From the NCBI GenBank assembly GCA_964502005.1, contig CAZCUX010000009.1:124001-188000 (forward strand): a stretch of DNA of 64,000 nt, written 5' to 3'. Shown piece after piece: positions 18,429 to 27,900 of the stretch. The notes under the pieces are model-generated. The model was not told the DNA's origin, searched no databases, and worked only from the letters and a program-made list of their open reading frames with translations. Position numbers and translations under genes: made by a program. The DNA comes from CAJWOS01 sp964502005 (GTDB taxonomy: Bacteria > Myxococcota_A > UBA796 > UBA2385). The number at the start of each line of letters is the position of its first letter. Position 1 is the first letter of the stretch.

Positions 18429-19756
18429 ACGCCCCGTCGATTCAAGTGGCGTTCGTCCTTTCGCGCCATCCAATGCAGGGCCGCGTTTCCAAGGCGCGCC
18501 GCGAGCTTATTGCACGGATTGTGTGGCTCGGGCGTGACGACCACACGGGCCGTCCCCACGGTGAGAAGGGTCCCGGGGGGGAGGTTCTCGCTCGATGTGT
18601 CGAGGTCGATGAATAGGTTGTCTCCGAGTATCTCGATGGGTTGCCCATTTGCGGCGACTTGGGCGATGGTGGCGTTCATTACGGCGACTTGCTCGTCGCG
18701 GGCGGTGGGGTGCTTGCGAAACCAAGCGTCGCCTACCAAGCCTTCTGTGGTGCACAGCGTCGCGCGTGGAGGACAAAAGCGAGCCCCGCCGTGGATGCGC
18801 TGCACGATTCGGACCACTTGTCCTGTGTTTTTGGGTAGAGCTGGTGCGCTTGCCATTCGCGCGTTGAGTGTGTCTTCAGACAGGTGGAGCGATGAAATTC
18901 CGGCGGGGAATACGTCGGGGCGTAGCAGGTTTGTACGCTGGTATGTGCGCACGGGGAGGCCGGTTTGGGGGTCGGGCTGGGCTTGGGTTTCCAAGAGGCC
19001 GGCGTCGACGAGCTCTGCCAGCAATCGCTCCTCGATGGCCATGCCGGTGAACAGCGGCCAGCTTCGGAGGGCTGCGGCATCCAGGGGTCCTTCGCTGCGC
19101 AGAACGGACAAAAGGGGGGCAGCGCGGACCGCGAGCGTGCCGCGAAAGTCTCCCCACATGCGCGTAAGCGTGGGCGAAACGGGGGCGCCTGCGAGGAGTG
19201 CGTCGACGGTGTCGCGGGGTTCGCTCGGGAGGGTCCAGGGGTCGCGTGGGGGCAGCGCGCCGCGTTCGAGGGCCAGCAACGCAACTTGGGCCGCCAGCGC
19301 ATTGACAAGGGCGAACCGGGCCTCCCTGTCGCGTTCAAACGCGAGGTGGCGCTCTGCTTGGTGCAAGGCGGCGACACAGCGGGCGGTTTCGCGAAGGAGC
19401 GAAAGGTCGCGGGTGTTGGCGTCCCCCGCGCGTGCGTTGGCAATCGCGCGGCGAAGCTCTCCGCCGTGGTCAAACCAGAGCGTCGCGCCGGCCAAGGCGG
19501 ACGTGAGGGCCGAACCGCGTACGATGTCTGTCAGGCGATGCAGCGTGCGACGAGAGAACCGTTGGGCGTGAACGGTTTGCCCATCGACCTCGTAGGTGAT
19601 GGCGTCCCAAAGGTCGTCGTCCTGCTCCATCAACAAAAAGAGGTCGATGTCGGAGTGCTGCCAGCGGGCGCCAGAGACTGTGCTACCAAAAAGAGCGGCT
19701 GCGCGCACATTTGACTGCGTGGCACATTGTTGTTGGAGGGTCAGCAAGGTGTGCAC
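18344..19756 (-). CDS. Nucleotidyltransferase - MOSC domain fusion protein
   Basis: The 470-residue protein joins domains rarely seen together. Residues 1-110 form a minimal Pol-beta-type nucleotidyltransferase with ALFGSTVSG and SDIDLFLL (Gly24-Ser25, Asp36, Asp38). A helical middle follows, with a winged-helix-like stretch at about 225-290 (LSVLRSEGPLDAAALRSW). The last 150 residues are a MOSC domain: GLVGDAW, DEQVAVMN, GDNLFIDLD, NLPPGTLLTVG and PHNPCNKL with the conserved Cys. MOSC domains handle sulfur for molybdenum-cofactor enzymes or act as related reductases. The start is GTG 19756, chosen because GGAG precedes it and the NTase fold begins there; TTG 19828 is possible and would overlap the upstream stop. 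It probably forms an operon with the YkgJ gene. Confidence 0.8.
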   Translation of the reverse strand: MHTLLTLQQQCATQSNVRAAALFGSTVSGARWQHSDIDLFLLMEQDDDLWDAITYEVDGQTVHAQRFSRRTLHRLTDIVRGSALTSALAGATLWFDHGGELRRAIANARAGDANTRDLSLLRETARCVAALHQAERHLAFERDREARFALVNALAAQVALLALERGALPPRDPWTLPSEPRDTVDALLAGAPVSPTLTRMWGDFRGTLAVRAAPLLSVLRSEGPLDAAALRSWPLFTGMAIEERLLAELVDAGLLETQAQPDPQTGLPVRTYQRTNLLRPDVFPAGISSLHLSEDTLNARMASAPALPKNTGQVVRIVQRIHGGARFCPPRATLCTTEGLVGDAWFRKHPTARDEQVAVMNATIAQVAANGQPIEILGDNLFIDLDTSSENLPPGTLLTVGTARVVVTPEPHNPCNKLAARLGNAALHWMARKDERHLNRRGVYWEVLQSGEVWEGAPIVVESRPGGTNP

Positions 19757-19824
19757 GCGGTCTCCAGGGAGGGGCTCGCTCGTTCGACCCCGAGGCAGGG
19801 GGCATAAGCACCAAGATGGCGACG

Positions 19825-20340
19825 TCAAGCGTCAGGAAGGCGCAATCGACGCTTCAACGTCGCGCGGGTTTCTTCGTCGAGGTCGGCCGTATCGAGGGCC
19901 GCGGCGAGACCGTCCCCATCGCGGTCGACAATCCGGTGGCTGCAAGGCGGCAGCAGCTCCGGCCACGCCTGCCCCAGCAGTACGGTCGGGTAATCGCGGC
20001 ACATCCATGGACGGGAGTCGTAGCTGTCGCACATCTGCGTTTGCGGGTCGAGGTGGGTGCATCGAAACACAAACGCCCGCAGGGCGCGATGCCGTTCTAC
20101 GAGTTCGAAGCCGTTGATATGTCGTTGGTATGCCAAAAAAAGCGCCCGTGGTGTGGGCCAGAGCCAAAGGATGCGGCCGACCGTGATGGTGGGGCGTTCG
20201 CAGCAGGCGCCGCAAGGCACGCAAGTCCCTTCGAGACGCCACCGTGGGGAGGGACCAAGGCGTCGGCGGGTGGTGTGTTCTAAGCGCCAGACGGTGCGGA
20301 CGACCCACTTGATGGCGCGGCGCCAACGGTCGTCTCGCAT
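19825..20340 (-). CDS. YkgJ family cysteine-cluster protein
   Basis: This 171-residue cytoplasmic protein has the CxxCxxCC cluster of the YkgJ/UPF0153 family (CVPCGACCERPTI), followed by MCDSYDSRPWMCRDYP and a late Cys in PPCSH. These residues probably bind zinc or an Fe-S cluster. The C-terminus is helical and ends RATLKRRLRLPDA. The biochemical role of the family is not settled. It lies upstream of the NTase-MOSC gene on the same strand and is divergent from the type III polyketide synthase gene across 118 bases. Confidence 0.85.
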   Translation of the reverse strand: MRDDRWRRAIKWVVRTVWRLEHTTRRRLGPSPRWRLEGTCVPCGACCERPTITVGRILWLWPTPRALFLAYQRHINGFELVERHRALRAFVFRCTHLDPQTQMCDSYDSRPWMCRDYPTVLLGQAWPELLPPCSHRIVDRDGDGLAAALDTADLDEETRATLKRRLRLPDA

Positions 20341-20374
20341 GTGTCCCTCCTATTGTGGCGACGTTTTCGTCAAC

Positions 20375-20393
20375 GAGTACTCCGATGGTACTC
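20375..20393. promoter_or_regulatory. Candidate operator in a divergent promoter region
   Basis: GAGTAC (20375-20380), seven bases, then GTACTC (20388-20393) form an exact inverted repeat. It lies between the YkgJ start and the polyketide synthase start, in a 118-base divergent gap. A dimeric repressor or activator site for one or both genes is plausible. No regulator gene is next to it. Confidence 0.35.
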
Positions 20394-20458
20394 TCGTGTC
20401 GTCGTATCAGGGTAGATCAGCGACGTATTCGTTTTCGACCGATTGCCCCCGAGGTCCT

Positions 20459-21508
20459 ATGGAGATTGTGTCTATTGGCACAGCCGCGCCCCCGAACTAC
20501 TACGACCAAGAGGCCCTCCTGGCGGCCTTTCGCGTTGCATGGGCGGCCCAGCATCACAATCCGCGCCGCGTCGAGCAGCTTCACCGCGCCGTGCAGGTCG
20601 GCGGGAGGCACCTCGCCCTTCCGATGGAAGATTACCTCGGCCTCGACTTCGGCCGTGCCAACGACGCTTTCATTCGTGTGGGCACAGATGTTGGCGCAGC
20701 GGCGATTTTGTCGGCGCTCGCGCAGGCGGGCCTGGGGGTAGAAGCGGTGGACGCTATCTTCACCACGACGGTGACGGGTGTTGCGACCCCCTCCTTGGAT
20801 GCGCGCTTGGTGAACCGCCTTGGCTTTCGGACGGACATTCGCCGTACACCGATGTTTGGTCTCGGATGCGTCGCAGGTGCCGCAGGGCTCGCGCGCGTTG
20901 CGGACTACTTGGCGGGCCATCCCGAACACGCCGTCATTTTGTTGAGTGTGGAGCTTTGTTCGCTCACCTTACAAAGTGGCGATTTGAGCATCCCCAACTT
21001 GATTGCAACGGGTCTTTTTGGCGATGGCGCGGCCGCTGTGCTCGCGGTCGGACCCGCGCACCCGGCGGCGAAAGGGCCAAGGGTCACAGCGAGTCGTAGC
21101 CGCTTCTATCCCGACACGGAGCGCGTGATGGGCTGGGACATCGGCAATAGCGGCTTCAAGATTGTGTTGTCGGCTGCGGTTCCCGAGATGGTCACGCAAC
21201 ATATGGGGGCCGATGTAGATTCATTCTTGGCGGACCACGGCCTGACGCGGGCCGACATTCGGTGGTGGATTTGCCATCCGGGCGGGCCAAAGGTGCTCGA
21301 AGCCTTTGAGCAAACCCTCGGCCTCCGCCGCGAGGACACGGAGCTCACGTGGCGCTCGCTGCGGGAGGTGGGGAACTTGTCCAGCGCGTCGGTGCTCCAT
21401 GTTTTGCGCGACACTCTGGCGGAGCGCCCCTGCAATTCGGGCGACCGTGGCTTGGTTCTCGCGATGGGGCCGGGATTTTGCTCTGAGCTTGTGCTGTTGG
21501 AATGGTAA
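20459..21508 (+). CDS. Type III polyketide synthase (chalcone synthase-like)
   Basis: The 349-residue protein starts at ATG 20459 behind GAGGTCCT. The full thiolase-fold catalytic triad of type III PKS is present: Cys137 in GLGCVAGAAGLARVAD, His273 in CHPGGPKVL and Asn306 in GNLSSASVLHVLRD. FGDGAAAVLAVG and the final GPGFCSE loop also fit. These homodimers extend an acyl starter with malonyl-CoA without an ACP and often make alkylresorcinols or alkylpyrones in bacteria. The next gene, a fatty-acyl-AMP ligase, overlaps it by a few bases and probably supplies the acyl starter. The product chemistry cannot be read from sequence. Confidence 0.92.
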   Translation: MEIVSIGTAAPPNYYDQEALLAAFRVAWAAQHHNPRRVEQLHRAVQVGGRHLALPMEDYLGLDFGRANDAFIRVGTDVGAAAILSALAQAGLGVEAVDAIFTTTVTGVATPSLDARLVNRLGFRTDIRRTPMFGLGCVAGAAGLARVADYLAGHPEHAVILLSVELCSLTLQSGDLSIPNLIATGLFGDGAAAVLAVGPAHPAAKGPRVTASRSRFYPDTERVMGWDIGNSGFKIVLSAAVPEMVTQHMGADVDSFLADHGLTRADIRWWICHPGGPKVLEAFEQTLGLRREDTELTWRSLREVGNLSSASVLHVLRDTLAERPCNSGDRGLVLAMGPGFCSELVLLEW

Positions 21509-23259
21509 CGATGGACAGTTCTGCAGCAACGACGCCGCTCGGGGACACGCTCGGCGATTCTCTCGCGCGTGCGGCCTCTTTGAATCGACCGGGTGCGGGT
21601 GTTCGGTTTTTGGACCGCAAAGAGAATGCCACCCTGTTTTCGTGGGCCGACATCCAGCAGCGTGCGCTGCGCGCAGCCGAGGGCCTGCGACGTTGTGGGG
21701 TGCGGCCGGGAGACCGGGTGGTGTTGGTGCTTCCCACCGACCCCCTGTTTATGGACTTGTTCTTTGGGTGCGGGCTCGCGGGCGCCGTTCCGGTGCCGAT
21801 GTATCCCCCCGTTCGGCTGGGCCGTCTCGACGAATACTTTTCGCGCACCGCCGCAATGGTCCGTGCGTGTGCGGGCGCTGTTGTCGTGGCCGACAAGCGC
21901 GTCATGCGGGTGCTCGGCACGCTGCTGGAGCACGTTCGCCCACCCCTCGGTCTGGTGGCCGCAGAGACGCTGGTGCAAGCGGAGCCCGGCGAGGCGTGGC
22001 AGGCCGACCCGGACGACCTCGCGATGGTGCAGTTTAGCTCCGGCACGACCGTCGCGCCGAAAGCCGTCGGGCTGACCCATCGGCAGGTGCTCGCCAACGC
22101 GCGGGCCATTCACAACGAGATTTTCACGGCCTTTCCCGAGGAAGACGGGCACCGCCATTGTGGGGTCAGTTGGCTGCCGCTTTACCACGACATGGGCCTG
22201 ATTGGCTGCATCTTCCCGGCTCTCGACCACCCCTCCGACATCACTCTGATTCCGCCGGAGCTGTTTTTGGCGCGGCCTGCAGTTTGGCTGCGTGCCTTGT
22301 CGCGTTTCAAAGGTACGATTTCTCCCGCCCCTGATTTTGCGTATGCCCTATGCGTCGAGCGCGTGCGCGACGATGAAATCGAAGGACTCGATTTGTCCGC
22401 ATGGGTGGCGGCGCTCGATGGCGCGGAGCCGATTGCACCGGCAAACCTGCGTCGATTCGCGGCTCGTTTTGCGCCCTATGGACTGCGCGCCGACGCGCTC
22501 AAGCCGGTCTACGGCCTCTCGGAAGCATCGCTGGCGGTGACGTTTTCGCCGTTTGACAAGCCGTGGTCGTCGGTGCGGGTGGATTCCGAGGCGCTGTCGA
22601 TGGGACACGCCGTCGATGTTGCCGAAGGCGGCGTAGAGCTGGTCCGCTTGGGTCCACCGCTGCGTGGCTTTGGGGTCGAGATTCGCGGACCCGATGGCGC
22701 GTCGCTGCCGGAACGGTCGGTGGGACGCCTCTTTGTGCGCGGTCCATCGGTCATGAAGGGCTATCTCGACCGGGAGGAACAGCCGATTGTCGATGGATGG
22801 CTCGACACGGGCGATGTCGGTTTCTTGGTCGATGGCGAGCTGGTGGTGACCGGGCGGGCAAAAGACCTCATCGTGCTACGCGGCAAGAATCACGCGCCCC
22901 AGGACATCGAGCGCGCTGTCGATGGTGTCGCGGGGGTCCGTACCGGCTGCGTCATTGCGGTGGGTGACCTTGGCGAAGATGGCGAACGGCTGCTGGTTTT
23001 CGCGGAAGTTCGGGAATCGGTCGCGGGCTTGGCCGATGCTTGCTTGGCTGCCGTGCGCGCGGCCTGCGGCGTAGAGCCAGACCTCGTGGTGCTGCTCCAG
23101 CCAGGCACGTTGGCCCGTACATCGTCCGGCAAGCTCCGGCGCGGGGAGAGCCTACGGCGCTGGAAAGACGGCACCTTGACGCCGCCCGACGCGGTGACGC
23201 CCCTCCGGTTGGCGGGTGCGGTCGCCCGTTCATGGTTGACCCGAATGCGGAACCGCTGA
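21502..23259 (+). CDS. Fatty-acyl-AMP ligase (FAAL-type adenylate-forming enzyme)
   Basis: The ATG 21502 overlaps the PKS stop; ATG 21511 three codons later is equally possible. The 585-residue protein has adenylation motifs FSSGTTVAPKAVGLTHRQV, SWLPLYHDMGLIG, PVYGLSEASLAVTFSP, DTGDVGF and a C-terminal GRAKDLIVLRGKNHAPQDIE. The PVYGLSEA form and the SWLPLYHDMGLIG block are typical of FAALs, which load fatty acids onto an ACP through an acyl-adenylate. The C-terminal end (TSSGKLRRG) is intact. No ACP gene is next to it. Operon structure suggests it feeds the type III polyketide synthase. Its last 30 bases overlap the convergent secreted-protein gene. Confidence 0.9.
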   Translation: MVTMDSSAATTPLGDTLGDSLARAASLNRPGAGVRFLDRKENATLFSWADIQQRALRAAEGLRRCGVRPGDRVVLVLPTDPLFMDLFFGCGLAGAVPVPMYPPVRLGRLDEYFSRTAAMVRACAGAVVVADKRVMRVLGTLLEHVRPPLGLVAAETLVQAEPGEAWQADPDDLAMVQFSSGTTVAPKAVGLTHRQVLANARAIHNEIFTAFPEEDGHRHCGVSWLPLYHDMGLIGCIFPALDHPSDITLIPPELFLARPAVWLRALSRFKGTISPAPDFAYALCVERVRDDEIEGLDLSAWVAALDGAEPIAPANLRRFAARFAPYGLRADALKPVYGLSEASLAVTFSPFDKPWSSVRVDSEALSMGHAVDVAEGGVELVRLGPPLRGFGVEIRGPDGASLPERSVGRLFVRGPSVMKGYLDREEQPIVDGWLDTGDVGFLVDGELVVTGRAKDLIVLRGKNHAPQDIERAVDGVAGVRTGCVIAVGDLGEDGERLLVFAEVRESVAGLADACLAAVRAACGVEPDLVVLLQPGTLARTSSGKLRRGESLRRWKDGTLTPPDAVTPLRLAGAVARSWLTRMRNR

Positions 23260-24141
23260 CGGCGTGGCCACCCGCGCGACGCCGACGGACCAAGCGTCGT
23301 CTGCGATGCGGGCCTGGAGGGTGTCTAGGCTGTCGAGGTCGATGCGTCGCCGCACCAGTGGTCGAAAGACGGGTACCTCCGCGCCGGAGCGGGCGCCTTC
23401 GAGGTCGCCATGTTGGTGCTGGATTTCCGCGAGGACGTGCATCGATGGGTGCACCACCAAGTCAACATCGCTGCGCTGGGCCACGCGTCGTAGGAAGGTA
23501 AGGGGATATACGGTATCCAATGCGGACCAGGGGTCGCCTGCGGCAGCGAGCGCTTGGCGCACCAGCGCGGTGCAGTTGTGGGCCATCGCGCGATAGTGGG
23601 GTGTGTCCAGGGGTGTTTCGTGGCGCAAACGCTCCATTTGGTCGGCGTAGGCGGCGTCGAGGCCTTGCAAAATCTCCGCTTGTACATCGGCGGGCCACGG
23701 CATCCAAACTTCTGTGAGCTCTCGGTTTTTGCGCAGCTCGGCGTGCCAGTTGCCGGAGTCGACGGGGGCGTCGTTTTGGAACAGCAGGAGCCGGTCGTGG
23801 TTTCGGCGGAGGAGCGCCGGATTCCAAGGCCAGTCCTCTTGCTGGTGGATGTCTTGGAGCCACTCGACGGCCGTGCGGTCAAAGCGGGTCACCTCGTATT
23901 CGACGTCGCGCAGTTGTCCTCCTTCACAGGAGAGGAACCGGAGCGAGATGTGTCCCCACGCAGAGCGCCCCCCGAGACGGCCATACACGACCACAGCGGT
24001 GCCCAGGACCGCGTCTGGGGAGCGGGGAGGGGTACAGAGGCCTTCGGCTGTGCGCGCAACAGGAGACGCCCAGGGGACGAGCGCAGAGACATCAAGCGTG
24101 GCGGCAGAGGCGGGTAGGGGCAGGAGAAATAGTGCCAGCAC
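23230..24141 (-). CDS. Secreted protein with H...NC motif, possibly a papain-fold hydrolase
   Basis: The 303-residue protein starts with a clear signal peptide (LALFLLPLPASAA). The body has WGHISLRFL (His64) and, later, MAHNCTALVRQAL (Cys190). An upstream His and a downstream NC are seen in permuted papain-like (LRAT/DUF4105-type) enzymes, so a secreted hydrolase or acyltransferase is possible, but the family call is tentative. It follows the alpha/beta hydrolase gene by three bases, so it is probably the last gene of the kinase operon. Its 3' end overlaps that of the FAAL gene by 30 bases. Confidence 0.65.
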   Translation of the reverse strand: MLALFLLPLPASAATLDVSALVPWASPVARTAEGLCTPPRSPDAVLGTAVVVYGRLGGRSAWGHISLRFLSCEGGQLRDVEYEVTRFDRTAVEWLQDIHQQEDWPWNPALLRRNHDRLLLFQNDAPVDSGNWHAELRKNRELTEVWMPWPADVQAEILQGLDAAYADQMERLRHETPLDTPHYRAMAHNCTALVRQALAAAGDPWSALDTVYPLTFLRRVAQRSDVDLVVHPSMHVLAEIQHQHGDLEGARSGAEVPVFRPLVRRRIDLDSLDTLQARIADDAWSVGVARVATPSAVPHSGQP

Positions 24142-24144
24142 GGC

Positions 24145-24978
24145 CTACCACTCGTCGTCCATCAGCGAGAGCAGGCCCTCGGGATTGTCGGCGTGGACCC
24201 AATGGCCGGAGTCGGGCAAGACGTGGAGGCGGCCAGGGCTTCCGTCGGGGAGCGCTTCGAACCACGCCAGAATCTCGGCGGGCCAGCGGTCGGAGCGTTC
24301 CGCGCGGACCACATGAATCGTGAGGTCGGGAATGGGTGCGGTGAGTACAGGACGCAGGTCGGCGTAGAAGTAGTCAGAAATCATCTGCTCGACGGCATCG
24401 AGATGAAAGCGCCAAGTCCAACGGCGGTCGTCGCCGCGTTCGAGGTTGGTGGTCATCCAGCTCGCGAGAGAGGGGGAGAAGCCCATCTCTTGCAGCAACG
24501 GGACCACGTCGGTGCGCGATGCGAAGGAGCCGGGCAGGCGGCGCAGGGCGGTGATAACGCGACTGACCTCGTTGTTGGCCCGCTCATCCTCGGTCGCGGG
24601 GTCGGGACGGCTGTCGAGCACCCAAACGGTGCGCAGCGAAGGGGGAAAACTGCTCGCGTGCTGCAAGACTACTTTGCCACCGAAGGAGTGACCAATGGTG
24701 AACGTCGGTTGGAGCTGGAGGTGCTGGCAAAGGTGGTCGAGGTCGGCGGCGCAATCGGCGAGGGTATGCGGACCAACGAACGGTGGGTTGTCGCCGTGAT
24801 TTCGAAGGTCGACCAGCACCAGGCCGATGTTCGGGTGTTGGTCGACCAATCGACGGGCAAAGGACCGCCAGTTTCGTCGCGAACCCAAAATGCCGTGGCA
24901 CACCAAACCCCATTCCTGCGGTGGCTGGGTGCGATGAACGACGGTCTCATGGGCCAAAATCTGCGGCGAGGAGGTCAT
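24145..24978 (-). CDS. Alpha/beta hydrolase (YbfF-like esterase)
   Basis: The 277-residue protein shows the canonical fold: LVCHGILGSRRNW (oxyanion strand), LVDLRNHGDN, the nucleophile elbow GHSFGG (Ser98), a strand WVLDSRPDP with the likely acid, and a late His in DSGHWVHADNPE. It has no signal peptide, so it should be cytoplasmic. It most resembles YbfF/esterase-type members, and the substrate is unknown. The start codon overlaps the kinase stop (ATGA), and the next gene begins three bases after its stop. Kinase, hydrolase and secreted protein therefore look like one operon. Confidence 0.88.
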   Translation of the reverse strand: MTSSPQILAHETVVHRTQPPQEWGLVCHGILGSRRNWRSFARRLVDQHPNIGLVLVDLRNHGDNPPFVGPHTLADCAADLDHLCQHLQLQPTFTIGHSFGGKVVLQHASSFPPSLRTVWVLDSRPDPATEDERANNEVSRVITALRRLPGSFASRTDVVPLLQEMGFSPSLASWMTTNLERGDDRRWTWRFHLDAVEQMISDYFYADLRPVLTAPIPDLTIHVVRAERSDRWPAEILAWFEALPDGSPGRLHVLPDSGHWVHADNPEGLLSLMDDEW

Positions 24979-27900
24979 GGCTCAAGCTCGATGCGGGGCA
25001 ATATGCGGCGTTGTACGCCGTGGTGGTCCAAAAACTGGTCGACGTCTTCGCGGTCGAGGCCGACGGATAAGGACCGCGCGAGGGCGCTCGCGACGCGGAC
25101 GTGGCGCGCCCGTGCTGCTTCTTCGGGTTGTACGCGGGCGAGCACTTGGCGGGCCCGCAAGGAGTAATAGCGGTAGTTGCAGGCGTCGGCGAGGCGGAGC
25201 GAGGCCTCCGCGGCCTCGAGCGCGCGGCGCTGGTCGCCGACTGCTTCATAGGCCCGTGCGAAGTTGAGTTGTAGACGGGCTTTTTGGTGCGACCATTGCC
25301 GCCCCGGTGCTTGGTGGGCGTGGACCAATGCTTCCTTTGCGGCGCGGCTGTCTCCGGCATGTGCGTATACCCGCGCGCGCCAGACGTGAAGAATGGGCTG
25401 AAACCCCTCTGTATCGGCAATCTCGACCAGTTCGAGCGCCTCGTCGAGCATATCATTCATCTCGGGGCCGTCGCCGCGCAGGAGTCGGGTCCGCAGGAGG
25501 ATGATGATGGAGCCGAGGATGTCTTCGGCGCTACCCAGGTCGCGGCAAATCCGCAGGGATTCTTCGGCATTGTGGATGGCTTCGGCGACGCGGCCGATGT
25601 CGGTCAACACCAAGGCGCGGTGCTTGAGGCCGAGTGCGATGCCGAAAGTGTGGTCGACTTCGCGGGCGTGGGCCAGCGAGCGGTCGGCGAGGTCGAGGCC
25701 CTTTTTGAGATTGCCGGTGAGATGGTAGACTTCGATGAGGTTTCCACGGGTGGCTGTGAGACGGTCCATCATGCCGAACTTCTCACACACCTCCATGGAC
25801 TGCTGAAAGTAGCGGCGGGCTTCGGCGGACTGGCCACGGCAGAGAGCGATGATGCCGAGACCATTGGTGCCAAGGGCGAGGCTGCGCTCGTCCTGGTAGG
25901 CTTCCGAAGAGGCGAGGGCTTGGGTGAAATAATCGTGTGCGGCGTCGAGGTCGGCCCGACTCCATTGTACGGCGCCGTATTCGTAGAGTGGCACCACCTG
26001 CAGCCGCTTGTCGCCGAGTGTGTCCGCGAGCTGAAGAGCGCGCCGCAGGTGGTCTTGGGCCTCTTCGAGTTGAAGTTGGCGGCGTGCCTGGACGGCAAGC
26101 TCGGTAGCCGTTCGCGCTTGAAGGCGGAGGTCGCCGAGGTCGCGGGCCAGCTCGTCGGACGCGAGGGCGGCCACTTTCGCTTCGTCCCATTGGCCGAGGT
26201 GGGAGAGGGCCTGGGCGCGTTCGAGCTGCAGCTCCGCGCGCCGGCGGTCGGCGTCGTCGATGGTGTAGAAGCGACGGGCGGCTTCTTCCATTGCGAGCGC
26301 GCGGTCGAGCAAGACCAAGCCTTCGGACACGAAGGTGCGGCTGATGAGCTTGTGGGCAGCTTGAATCAAGTACGGCATCGCCTTGGCTTCGATGCCGCCC
26401 AGCGCAAAATGGCGTGCCAGCGACTCGACGATAGGCTCGCTGTTGCGGCGGTAGCGTAGCTCAAGCACATCACCGAGGCGGTGGTGCATGCGACGAATGG
26501 TATCGGCGGACTGCTGTTCGAGGACGACGTCTCGAACGCGGTTGCGCACGAGGTTCACGCGCTCTTCGCCATCGACATTTCGTTCGCGGGCGAGGCGCGC
26601 ACGCACCAGCGCATCGACTGCGACAAGCACGCGCTCTTCGTTCATCTCGCAAACCGAAGCGAGCATCTCGGTGTCGAGGTCGCTGCGGGCGACGGCCAAT
26701 GCAGCGGCGACATGGAGTGCATCGGGCGGAAGTGGCGCCAAGCGCTCGCGGAGCACTTCCCGCAGCGAGCCGGGGACGGGGAGGGCGCTGTGGGCGACTT
26801 CGTCGGCGGTCCACAGGAGGCGGCCGCGGGCGCCCCGTGCGGAGGAGCGGGAAATGGCGCCGGCTTCTACGAGACCACGAATCATCTCGGCGATGATGAA
26901 TGGGTTGCCAGCGCCTTCTTGGTGGATGCGGAAAGCAAGTTGCCGGACCAAGGGGCCGTCGGCTACAACCGCCAGGAGAAGCTCTTCGACGCCGGATGGA
27001 CCGAGGGGCGTCAGGACGATTCGCTCGGCCGCCTTGCCCGTACGCTCGCCCGACACGATGCCGTGGATGGGGTCATTGGTATCGTCGGAGGCCGTGCGCG
27101 TGACGATGACCGCGAAGGGCCGACCTGCGGCCACCACGAGGTTTCGGATGAGATACTCCGCGAGTTCGATAGAGCCGCGTTCGGCCCGTTGGAGCTCGTG
27201 GAGGATGAGCAAGCGGGGGCCACTTGCGGCGAGAATGTCGGCAAATGCCTTCATGACCGCATATCGCTCGACCCGGCGCCCGGCGTGTGCGCGGTCGTCG
27301 CCGAAGGTGGCTGCGAGGGCGGGCTGGGCGGCGGAACCTTCGCTGAGGAGGTCCTCGTAGAGCGGGCGGAAGGTTTCGAACGCGCGCTGGTCTCCGCCAA
27401 TGCTGCGCGAGCGGGTGACGGCAAGGCCGTGCTGACGGGCCATTAGGTCGACTTCGGTGGCCAAGCGGTTTCGGCCGAGGCCATCGGCGCCTTCGATGAT
27501 GAGGATGCTTCCGCGTTGGCGGTCGTCGCCCCCTTGTACGGAGAACATCGGATGCAGGACGGCTTGAATGCGGGCCATCTCCGCCGCGCGACCGACGAGG
27601 CTCGGCGACCACCCGACTTGGTCGGGGCCGGGGCCGGGTTGGGCGGACGCATGGAGAATGTGCAGGAGGTGCGTGGCGCTGGCGAAGCGGTCGGATGGCT
27701 TTTTTGCGAGCAGGCGAACGCACACTTGGTCGGCCAGCTCGGGAATGGTAGGAACGAGCTCCCGCGGCGGCCGCACATCTCGATGGAGATGTTTGTCCAT
27801 ATATCCAGCGAGGGTGCGGGCGTTGAACGGGCGGCGTCCCGTCAACATCAGGTAAAATACAGCACCCATCGAATAGAGGTCGGCGCGTGCGTCGACGGCC

